Below are positions 47,301 through 59,300 of a DNA stretch of 64,000 nucleotides, one piece after another. The DNA is from Strix aluco (taxonomy: Eukaryota > Chordata > Aves > Strigiformes > Strigidae). The stretch lies in assembly GCF_031877795.1 (NCBI RefSeq), contig NC_133932.1:38764180-38828179 (forward strand), written 5' to 3'. The position numbers and the translations under genes are program-made. Within the stretch, counting starts at the first letter, position 1; each line of letters starts with the position of its first letter. The notes under the pieces were generated by a model. That model ran no database searches. It was not told the origin of the DNA and saw nothing but the letters and a program-made list of their open reading frames with translations.

Positions 47301-50300
47301 TTGCTCTCACATGTGCTCTCTGTAGCATGCCCTGGCATCAGACTCTGCCTTTTGTTGCAGGAAGAAGGCACAGATGGGTTAGGCAGAGCAGGACTGGACT
47401 CCCAGGGGCCTGATGTTCTCCCTGGGTCTGGTCAGATGCAAGTTATTTATTTTGGGGGTGGTTTGTGATCAGTCCCAGCCCCCTCTCCTTCCTTCTGCTC
47501 TTCCAAAGTGCCCTTGTCTGCAGGGAGGTGTCTGTGCCTCTGGGAATTGCACCAAGCAAATCAATTTTTCTTCATGGCCTTTTGAACATCTAAAGCAGGG
47601 GATGTCTTTCAGGCTGTTCTTATTTGAGCCACTGCTTGGATTAAGGCTGGAAGAAGACTGTCTGGATGACTTGGTTGAGCCAGCTTGAAGCATTTTGGTG
47701 TATTGTGGCCTATGGTATCTATCCCATGCTTTCTTCTGGACTGTCCTTGCACTACAAATGGATTGTTCTGTTCAAAGCTCTTTTACCGATCCTGTTCAAG
47801 TTGCACATATATCTTTTGTTTAGCTGGAAAGCTAAACATGATAAAAGCACATGATTCCTAAGAACCTGACAATTCTTTTTTTCTTGAATTGTTTTTACAT
47901 GTTTCATCTTTTCAGCCAGGAGATAAGTTGTACAAATAAGATAAGCTGTAAATATTTTAATTGTTGTGTATACTATGTTAGCTTTAGTCTGTCTGTTGGC
48001 TGGCTTTGGTCCCCTCAGAGCTCTCAGAAATAACAATCCTGCCATACTTGAATCTCTGAAGCTAATTCATATTTATACTTATTAAAGTTTCTTTTGCTTT
48101 GCCTAAAGGATGATATAGGCATTTTAATTCTATCCCATCTATTTCCCAAATGGGGCACAGGGTGACTCAGCCCCTCTGGCTTCTGTAACATCTCACTAGG
48201 AGACAGCCTGATATCTGTGACATAATTGTAAGTTGCTTACTGCTAATTCTTAAATTCCATCTGTTTTTGTTGTTGCTGTTCTTTAGGTTTCTTTGTGTTA
48301 TTTGGGGTTTTTTTTCTCCTGTTCCTGCTCAAGTATTTCAGTTTTAAGTAAAGCATGTAACAAGTTTGCTCCTCATCATGACTGATTTCAGAACTCCAGA
48401 AACTAAGTCCCATTCCCAGACCTGTGTGAAATTATGTAGTCAATGAACTTACCACTGACTTCGTTTATAGTGAAGTCGGTGAACCACTGCAGCTCTCAAA
48501 GGGTCTGGTCTAATATGATTTGCTACAAATGCAGATAAGCAACACAGGAGCTCCAGAAATACCTTTTGTGTCAGGTACCTGAAAGTCCTTCCCAGTGATG
48601 TAGGAGTACCCAGTTTTAGCCTAGGGTGATGTCTGAAGGATGTCTTATTCCAGACATCTACTGTGACTCATCTACCCATGAGTTCCTTTCCCTTTGTTCC
48701 CTTTATAGTTAGTGGAGAAAGATGAACACTTTGGCAGCATGAGCCTGGAGTGGACATCTAAAGTACTTGGATGACTCTGCCCTGGGAGTGCCTATTCTGC
48801 TCTACTGTTATTTTCTATTAACATGTATTAATTTCCTTTATACTTACTTGAGTTAAATTGCTGTTTTCCTGCTTAGCACATGAAGGCACCGAGAGCTCTT
48901 TGAATTTTCTGCCAGTCTGCATTGTTTTATCACTGGAGTGACAAACAGTCACTACTAATTCTTTCTTCTGTCCATTTTCTGAAGTGACATTCTTCCTAAC
49001 ATCAGCCTTCTTGGAAATCATTCACCTGTGTTGGTTCTGTCACTGCTTTCTCATAACAATATTTTTAACTAGATACTGCAGGGAACTTATCCTCTGGGGT
49101 TACAAGTTAGTGCTGATTCCTTACTTTCCTTTTTTTTTCTCCTCCCTAGAAAAAGGCCTCTCTTTGCTAGGGTACCATCTGTGCAACTATAGCCTGACCA
49201 AAAATGTGTTTAAAATGGTTGCCTACCAGAAGTCCTATGAGAAAAGCACTTCCTGTGGAGGGTGGATTCCATGGATGGTGTGTCCCCGGACGTACTATAA
49301 AACACAGTATCATACTGTTGAAGTCCCTGAAACCATCACTCTCACAGATTGCTGTGAAGGATATGAACAAGTTGGACTCTACTGCTCTTTAGGTAAGTTT
49401 TAGTCAGATTAATAGTTGAAATAAATGCTACACTTAAACTGAGATATGTAAAGACTTAGTTCAGTTCTGGGCAATAAGTTCCTGTTCACTGAAATCAGGG
49501 ATTCTGCAAAAATCGCCAGTAAACTTGGCCCAACACGGTAAGGAGTAGATGTGAAAGACTAATGCTCCTGATTCTTGCTCTTTGCCACCCCTAGTCACAA
49601 AAACACTAAAGTTCCAGGTGAGCATGAAGAAGGCACCTGCTTGCTATTCCTACAAGGGCTCATTACTCATTCAGGCCAATATCCCTGCCCAAGTGCAATA
49701 ACCCACATAGCCTTGCCTGGTGCTGTCTCTGCTCTGAGCATGCTTGCATTTACAGTAGGAGCTTTCTTCTCAAAAGTAATTCAGGATGCAGTTAGGGTAA
49801 CATCTCCTTTGATTTGGAGCAGGGTCAGTTCCCAGGATGCAAACCCAATTTTGGTGTTACTTTAAAACAAGGTGTGGCCTCAGGACAAATTGGTAGCAAC
49901 TGCTTTCCAATCAAAACTACATTAAGGCACATTTTTTCAGGGCTTCCTTTGTTACCTAGAGCTATGTTGGAGGTCTGGAAACTGGTGAACCTTTTGGTGG
50001 ATCTGATCTGACTTCTGTGTTCTAACAAGACTTTACTCAACATGACTTAATCATCTTTGACTCAAGATGGAAGCTTTTCCCCTTCCTACATCAGGACTAC
50101 CAGTTGTCAACAAGAAATTCCCAATTTTAGCAGAACTTGAGACGTAGATGGAAGGTATTCCCTGGGGAAAAATAACTTTTTTTTTTTTTTTAATGGATAA
50201 AGCCACATGCTTTTAAGATAAACAGGCGTCTTGGATTAGCTAGGCCAGCACTGGACTGTTCCAGCATTCAGAAAAGTTCTGCAGGACATAATTTTGTCTC

Positions 50301-53300
50301 CTATTTTTAGTATAACGTTGCATTTTCTCCATTTCCCCTTTTCAAGTTACGGTCCTGGGAATTTACACAGTCACAACACTGTAACTGAAGATTGAAAAGG
50401 AAAGGTCCTATTGCAGCCCTGGCCCTCGCTTTGGGTCATAAGACTTGTGTGACTCAGATCTATGGGAATGTCCCCGAACCTGCTCTTGCATCGGATCATA
50501 TAACGTGACATGAGAGGGTATGAGCCATATATCTTCTCATGGGATCTGTCAAGAACAATGTGTTCATCCTACTTTTAAACTGCTTCAGAGCATTGGAAAA
50601 TGAACCTCCAAACAATTTTTGCCAGATGTTTTCTCAACAGTTACTAGTATAATATTGTATCTATCAGGAAAACGCTTTTAAGAGAAAGGTGGGAACACAG
50701 AAGTGGTCATTGTGTTTTATGTGTTCTTAAAACGATTTGCTAGAGAAGAGAAACAAAAGCATAATTAGATACACATCATTCTTAATTTATTGTATCCTGC
50801 CATTGTTTGACTCTGTGGCTGTTGTGGATTGTCAGCCAGGCAAAATTTGACCTGCAGGTTATGGTATGTCCAGGCAGTCTTGTCTGGGTGGGTGAAGGAC
50901 CCACTGTTGATCATCTGTATTTTCCAAGTATCAGTTCCACTCTGGGGAAAATCTCCAGTAAATATAATTATTGTTGAAAAGTTACTTCAGTAAGGTCTTT
51001 TTGATATACATGCATGTGCATACATGTGTGCACATTTGTATTGAAAGGTAAGACTAAGAAGCAATCAGAGAAAACTCCTTTTTAATTCTGTAGTGCAAGG
51101 AAATAACTGTGTCAGCTAAATGTTGAAGAGTCACTAGCTAGTTATGGTTGTCTCTATTTGCACAAGAAATATGTGGGTGATCATGATTTTCAAGGTGTTT
51201 CAGAACCTCTGAAAATCAAGACCATCTTCTTGGGTGGAAAAAGAAGGCATCCTGGTGACACTTTAAACGTTTTTTCCCAGTATAATTCTATGCCTTTTAA
51301 AGCATCTCTAGGGATAATTTAGGCTTGAGAGCTGTTGATGAGCTTATTTCATCTAACATTAACAAATCTGCAAATCTCTTGTAAAGGTTAGCTGCAGAAT
51401 TTCCACTCTGCCCTTGCCACATTGTTGATGGGCATGCTGGGCAGGTTTATCCATGAAATACTGTGGTCACCTTGACTCTTTTTCCTGTCAAAGTTAATTT
51501 TGGAATATTTTAAACCATAAAAGGATTTGTATGGCTTCTAGGTGATTTCTGTGTTTGCATTATTCTGGTATCTTTGATTTTCAGGACATTAGTCATAAAT
51601 TCTGTGAATGGTAATGCATTGTCTAGACACAGTCTTAAATAAATGATGAGGAGAGAAACTGGAACTGTTGAAATTACCGCACAGCATGCAGTTGAACTAC
51701 TGTTATTTTCTTCTTGACGTTATCCACGCTGGCACGCTCTCCATCCTGCTAGGAGCGGAAAGGTCTCCATGACCTTTCACAGCAACCTGCTCCTGGCCAC
51801 TCCCCAGATTTTCTTCCTAGAAGGAAACATTTATTCGTGCCTGGGATATGGCAGGGCCTGCTTTTCTTATTTCTTTACTGTTGGGAACAAATGTCTAGAT
51901 CATTAGTCAAGTTACTCTGGCAGTTCTCACTAGTTGCCCGTCAATTCATTAGGATAGCCTTACACATGCACACACAAGCTACTTGAACTTTTTAAAAATA
52001 AAAATCAAAAAGTTAAGTATCTAAAAGTTAGGAAGTGCTAGAATTAATTCTAAAGGTAGAATTAAATAACACAACCTTTCCTTCCTCTCTTTGTGCATAT
52101 GCATGCAGATTAGTACCTTAATTACCTGATCTGGTGCTGCCTTGCCCTGAGGACCATGTTTCCCTGTGGTACTCAGGGATGATGGAGCCCCTCTAGGGAG
52201 CTCCCCAGCAGCACGTCATCCTGGCCTCTGCATTTGGTGGTGGTGCAGCGCTCTGCTGAGCCTCTCTCTGCATAGAGAATTATTTATCACCTTTTAAGGT
52301 GTATCCTGTGGCGATTCACAGACAGCAATTTGTCTTCACAAAGCCTGCAGAAAGGGAGGGAGGTTCCCTGTCTTTCATAGATGGGCAACTGAGCTGCAGA
52401 GAAACTGAGATCAAACCATTCTGCGTGCCCATTCCCAGACACCTAGGGTGCAGTTTTAATTTTTTCTTAAATTTATTTTGATCTTGATTTTCAGAGTGCT
52501 TAGCACTGCTTTTAACAGCTTGTGTGGTTGGAGTGCAGAGCCTCACATCCTTGATGATAACTGTGAGCAGTCCCCCAATTGCTAAGCAGGTTCTAGGTCT
52601 GCAGGTCAGATTCCCAGACCTGCAAAACCCATGGCTCTGAAAGGTTGTTATGAGTTTGTTGTATGAAAGTTTCCTAGCATCTTGCAGGATTTTTTTGTTA
52701 GGTAGAGACAGGGTCCAATTCTCCAGGTTAGTTTCCAGCTGCTTGAATCAATGGTACGGTTACTTCTCCTGGTGACTTGCTTTTCTTCCCACCTTCCACC
52801 TTACCGCATGAGATGAAACCAGAGACCTTCCTTGTCTACCACCTAACCCTGCTTGATCCCCAGCTAGGGAGCGAAAGAATGCATCAGCATGAGATGAAGG
52901 CTGGTTTTTAAGCACAAATGTACAAAATACCTTGAAATAAGAAGGCCCAGACAACTTTAACCCTGGAGTTTCTTAACTTGAGAGCATTTGATTTGCAATG
53001 TTAAGTCCATGCGTTAATCAGAGTATGCTCCGCGTGTGTAACTCTCCAAAGTTTTCAGAAAACAACTGTAAAGTGGAAAAAAGTTTATTTTAGGCATCCA
53101 GGTAGCTCCTCAGCAGGGCTGGGACCTTTCAGAGCCTGCGTGCAGATGTTCGCATGCTGAGTCTAACCAGAGCAGTGGGGAGCTGTGGCACTGCTGTCCC
53201 CTCTGCATGGGCTGTTACCAGAAATCCATGGGACAGCGGTGTCACCAGGGGCATGTGGGCAACATTGCAGCATCAACCTGGGGTGGAAAAGTGCCAAAAT

Positions 53301-56300
53301 ACCCTACAGGACCTCATCCAGAAGCAGGTACCTCTGGCTGCCCTGCAGTTTGGGTCCCTTGTGTGTCCTCAGCATCCACAGAAATGGGATTATAGGCATC
53401 TGAGGGTACATCCCTGCCTATTCCCCATGGTGTCTGCTTATGGGACTTCTGTTCAGGAATTGTCTTATCCTTTTTTGAGCCCACCAAAGCTCCCAGCTTC
53501 CACGCCCTCCTGTGCTGACAAATTGCAGAAGTTCACTTCCATTTGGTTGAAGAAGTGTGCTTTTACCCATTTTATTGTTGTGGGCTCTGATGAATACCAG
53601 CTCTGCTTTCACCTTAGCCCCTGCCTTTGGGGTTTTGAAAACCTCTATCACACCCCCTTCAGCCTTATTCTCTCCACAGCAAAAAGTCACAGCCTTTTTA
53701 GTATTTTTTCCTTGCAAGTTACCTCCTCCCTTCAGTTATTCACCTCGTGCGTTTCCCAACTGCATTAGCCCTGGGAGGAGCTGTCATACCTGGTGTTGCA
53801 TCTGAGCTGTGGGCTCACCACGGGTCTCTACCAGCTCTCCACTGATGGCTGGTGCAAGCGCTGATGGGACACAGCATGGCCTGCTGGTGGGATGAACCCA
53901 TTGGAGGTGGCAATGGTTATATTTCATTAAGTTTCTTCTGAGCATCCACAAATTAGTTTTGTGCTTTGATGTCCATATTCTCCCATTGTCCAACAGCTGT
54001 GTCCTTGATGAATTTCAGCCCATGGCTCCTGACTATGTTCTAGTGAATGATATAGCTTTTCATAGGGAAGGGAGTTAAATATTTGTCAGATGCTGAACCA
54101 GCACATCCTGATGCTGTCCTCCATCCCAATTAACCCTTAGACAAGGCAGTCAGGGTGGAAAACACCCATCTGAGCAGGTAAAGTTTAGCAGTGCTCAAGG
54201 ACCCCATAAACAGTGTCATATGATGAAAACTGCCAAACCGCCTTTATAACAGGCTTTGCCAGGAGCTCCTTCTGTAATTTCATAGATTTATCTCCACCTG
54301 AGACAAATGCAGGGCTTTGGTCCCTAGCTCTGCTGTACCCTCTGGATGAAACCCATCCCCTCCAGGTGGAAGGATGGAGAGGAAGGGGCTTACAGCTGAG
54401 CTACTGGTGTCTCTCAGCATCTATCTTCTGGGAGATCCCCCCATCCTGTGGTCACAGCAGACCTGGCACCTCTCACGAGGGCAGGTTGGTAACTGAGCTT
54501 TCGTTGCTAAGCACTGGGTGCTGCATTTCTGCTTCTGTATGTTTATGCAAATAACAGAGGAGAAAAGCCTACACTTTATCCAACTGACAGAGGAGTTGGC
54601 TGACTTGCGCCCCAGTGCTGGCAGTGTTGCTTGGTAGGTGACTGTCCCCAAGGTGATTGAAGTGGAGAGCATAAATCAAATTTTCAAAGTGCATCTGGTA
54701 CAATTAGACAGAAATGTGATGTGAATCCATCTCTGTTTCCGCTGATCCGAAAATGATGACCTTTTGATTTTAGATAAATGGCTAGTGTGGCACTTGGCCA
54801 GGATTCAATAGTGTTTTACTGAGATTCCATGTGACTCATTAAATCTTTTACACCACAGTTAAACATACCAAAAAAAGATCCCAGTGGAAAAAGCTGCTTT
54901 GAGCCTCAAACCTGCTGAACTGCACCTGAATCACAGAGCTGGAGTGATGTAGATGTTTGTGTGAAGCTTACCAAGATCCACCTGGTTGGAGTAGCAAGGA
55001 GCACTGGTGATGTACTAACATGGGGAAATCTCTTGGTGCTTGTGTCTATGCAAGCTCCTGGTGAGAGAGGCTGGCAGGATGGGAGAACCTCCCAGAAGGA
55101 GCAGGCAGAGGGTTTCTTTCTCACCCTTTCCCAGTCAGGGGTAGAGTTTCTTAATTTGCTGCCCAGAGCTCTTGTGGGTCTAACATCAACTCTACTTGAA
55201 AGATACTCACAGCCCTGTTAAAGCATGAGCTCATTGACTGTGAGCACACAAAATATTCACACAGTGTATCAAATACAATGTAAAAGAGTGTGGGAAAGGG
55301 CTGTCCTGTGTATTCTGCATGCAAATCTTTGAAATTACACTGGCAAGTAACCTATATGCTGCTGAGAGATTTCAACTCAGTGCCTCCCCTGTTCTCCGGC
55401 TTGTGGGTTTTGACAGGAATTTCAGCAGGAGTCTGGACCCCACCATTAAGATATGCTGACTATTCTTAATTACCTTTCAGATACCCTTGACAAGCATACT
55501 TTGGGCCCCCCAGAAGTCACAGACCATAGTCTTAAAACCACTGTTCTTAATAGGCTATTTCTTTGTGCAAATATGACTGCATGTCCAGCGGATGACTTTA
55601 ATTGCCCAGTAATGGATCAGGAGTTTGTAGGATCAAAAACCTGTAGGCATGAAACAAATGGAAAAGAGAAATCTTTTCAGTTGATTAGAAAGACCAGAGC
55701 TGAGCACTACTTGGAGGTATGTTTGAGAGCATGGGTGAAAGTAATGTTTGTAAACCTTAGAAATATTTTCTCTTTTCATCCGGAGAAGAGTATGTGCTGG
55801 CATTGAGCCAGGACCACTGTCTGCCCTTGGCCTGGGGAGTGGTAACCTTCTGCTTCAGCTGCCCTCTCTGCAGGGCTGTCCAGCGAGGGCTGCCAACCTC
55901 CTGGAGTGGCTGGCTGGCTGATATGGAGTGGGAGTTGCCAGGCTGCAGACCATGGGCTCAGTTCTGCTCTCCTGTCCCTCTGTGTAACCTGTACCTGAGA
56001 ACAACATTGTGTCTCTGCTCTCATGTAATATCTCTAATTACCATAACTAAAGGTTAACTTTGTCTCAACAAAAGGTTAAATGAAAATTGCTGATTTCTAG
56101 CTTAGACATTACCTATTTCCTTTAATCATTATATATTGTTTGGATTAGTCATAGCTGACATCAGGCAGATTTTCTGTTTTGCAGTGCTTCGGTGTCTCCA
56201 CGTTTAGAAACTATCTATCTATCTATCTATCCATCCATCCATCCATCCATCCATAATTATTAATAGAAAATTATCAATTCAAAACTTCTGTAACAGAAAT

Positions 56301-59300
56301 GTCATGAACAAGAGAAAAATCTGAGAACATTTACACTCTTGAAATAATGTTATTTTAGGCTGCTATTTTCTCCCCATGAAAACCTCTGAACAGACGCACT
56401 TCTAAAATGAGGAGGAGGTGTTTGCTATAAATTAAATAGCACAATTTTATGGAAACAGTTTTCTATATTTTTGTTCTCAGAAATGTTTTTGTTACTTAGC
56501 ACTCAATAGATCGAGTATATTTGCCTCAAGACCTGGTATTTGTCCAGTGGAGAATATGGAAACATCTGATTATCCTTGCACGTTCGATACTGAATGTCCA
56601 GAGCTTAAAAAATGCTGCAACTCATCCAAAGGAGCAGGCTGTGTGGATCCAATGCCAGAGGGTATGTTACTGATAAATTCACGACTGCTTCTAATAGAAA
56701 TATACTTAATTTTTCCTTCTGAGGGTAGAACTGGGCAGGAAAACTGTTACCATAGCTCTTCATAAAACAAATACGGGAATCTGCTTTGGATCAATTCCAG
56801 GATATTCAGCTTCAGTACTTGCACCCGTGAGCACTGAAGAGTGTGTGGGTGCTGCTGGTCCAGCGGACCTTCCTTGGCTTCCTCTCCTTCGCTGGTGCCG
56901 CTGCCTGTGGCCCTGTGGCATGTAGTGAACAAAATAGCTGATGGCTGTAACGTGGGCCCTTCATATTTGCCAAGTTAAAGCTTGCTTTGGTTTCTCAGAG
57001 CCTTTCTGTAACTGTTGCTTTCTATAACATCAGACCTCAGATGACTTGGCTGTTTTATTTTGTATGCTTCAGGAAGAACATTCTGGTACAACGTGACAGT
57101 GCTTGTGAAAATGGATTTTAATGAATTAATCAGAGTGGATTCCCACTTTCTGAATCATTCACGCCTTTTGCACTCCATGGTATGTACAAACACGAATGCT
57201 CCTGTGTGTTGCTCGTTGCGCCCACATTTCTGTTACTCAGTAACCACTGCTTGGTTCATAGTCCCCTTTGCTGGGCATAACCTTGCCAGCCAGTTTCTCC
57301 CCCTTCGTTCTGCCAGACCATTTTTTCTGGCCCTAATTTATTCCTAATTACTGAATGTCAGCTGCATCCTCAAGTAGCTGAAGTAACATTGATTTATCAG
57401 CTTCTTTAGTAAATTTTTCGGGTCTCTTCCAAGAGCAATTTAAATACATAATGAAATATAGGGTTTTTCCTGCTTAAGCGATGCTTGCTCCAGCTCTGCC
57501 TTAGTTCAGTTTTGGGTCCAGATTTCAAGAGCTGCAAGGTATGATGTTTTCTGATAAGGAGTTTTGAATTAAACCTTTCAAGAGACAAACCTGATCTATG
57601 GCACTGGGACCTACACAGCAGATGGACTCGAGAGGCACCAGAAGTTTTGCTGCAAAAACCCAGGATTACAGCAGGGGACTGTGTCTGGGTCAAGGGCGTT
57701 TCATTGTCATTCTTGATGCTGAAGCGGGGCTGGGGGATAGCAGGGTGTTGCTTTTGCTGTAGGACCAAGGCTCAGCCTTGTGCATGGTTTAGCAGCAGCC
57801 ACGGCAACACTGCATGAACGGCCACACGACAGCAGCACGGTGTGCCTCTCCCCATCCCCAACACAGCAGGTAGGAATAATATGAGGCAACCAAGAAAAAC
57901 ACAGCCCTAGCAGAGGCGTGAGGCACACTTCCCAAAAGGATGGTCTGCAGGAAGAACCGGGCTACAAACTAAAACCGTGCTCTCTCTGTCCTCTCAGTGG
58001 TATTTAGGAAATGGAGTGATGAACTAGGACAAAGACCCTCCAGGCCATAAACCCAAAGCATTTCCCTAGTACATATACCATGCCATGGAGAAAACCAGCC
58101 TTGCATGTGGCCTTTAAAAGGTACCCAAGGGGGCAGGTCCCTATTTCCCTCCATTTTTATTTCTACTCCTCCCCAGTTTCCATCTGGGAGTGGGCAAGTA
58201 ACAAAGGAAACCCTTCTCTCATCATCAGCTAGCGCTGATGGGCAGGAGAACAGAAATGGTAGCTGTAGCATGGGGATGTTGCATGAGTGTAGTTCTTCCT
58301 GCTACCTGAATTCCCCCTACTCATATCCTAAAAAAGCAAGAAACCCCGGTCCTGTTACTGTGTAGTAAGGAGTAGAGGCCAAGGATCTGCCAAGACTTTT
58401 ATATCTTGGTCTAAAGCAAGCTATAGCAAAGTCAAACACTCAAGAATTAGGAAATATAAAATGAAGCTTTGCGATAAGCTGCTACTCAGAGGCATGTCTT
58501 CCAGGCCCTGTCTGCTCTACTGACTCGTAATGCTCAGCCCACCACCATGTCCCTCCTTTCATTTCTGACTCACAGTTGCAATGACTTGGTCAGTCCTAGG
58601 GTCACTCTGTGACTTTTAGTCCCAGCCTTCTTCCTCAGTCTATTGCTTTTTTTGTTTTTCTTCTTCTTCTTTCTATTCTCTTTGCTAGCAGTCTCTTTAG
58701 TTGCTTAAAGTAAAAAGTGTTGGACCACTGATGAACTATAATAGCATCTCTAATGATTATTCTGTCTATTGAGATTTTGGTGTTTAAGCATTACAAGTCA
58801 AAGAGACTTTTCCCATATCTTCCTGGTTTGCATCCTCCTGCCTAAGCATTTGAGATCTGATGTGCAGCGCCACATCCCCCTTAGCTTGGCATTACTATAC
58901 CGTAACTCTGTTGTGAAATGTAAAAATAAGAACTCACCTTGCATAAATACAGACCTGAATGTTGCCACTTTGCCATGGTTTCTGAACTGGTGCTTTCTAC
59001 ACTCAGATTATGATGATAGTCATTGCATAAGTTATGCCTCCTTGGCATACAGCTGTGCTGAGAAAGGAATGAGATACTGAAGTGTTTGTCCTCCTATTTT
59101 CCAGATTACTGGTGCATTACAGCCCTTGAATGCCTCTGTGCACCATATCCAGAGTAATGGTGCAGAAGTATATTCTGGGACAGTGGCCTCTCAGGTTCTT
59201 GTTGGACTGCATCAGCCAGCTCCACTAGCGGAGGTTTCTTCATCCCTGAAGGACATTGTGAAGCGTGTGTATGAAGTGATTGACACAGAAGTGCAAGGTT

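Larger units (their letters stand above)
49393..56499 (+). other. UMODL1: UMODL1 intron 2
   Basis: A 7.1 kb intron, the longest seen in this gene. It holds an eroded CR1-type repeat (about 53470-53760), a splice-bounded open segment (55481-55716), a poly(T) run near 50176-50191 and a CTAT/CCAT microsatellite (56211-56254). The remainder looks like ordinary intron. Confidence 0.8.

Noticed and set aside
46748-47693. Cluster of 80-120 codon open frames in UMODL1 intron 1
   Set aside because: They lie in a GC-richer patch, overlap on both strands, and have no splice phase that would fit between the signal peptide and EMI exons.
53154-53768. 204-codon plus-strand open frame in UMODL1 intron 2
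   Set aside because: Its second half overlaps an old CR1-type fragment read antisense, and it has no domain or matching exon phase.
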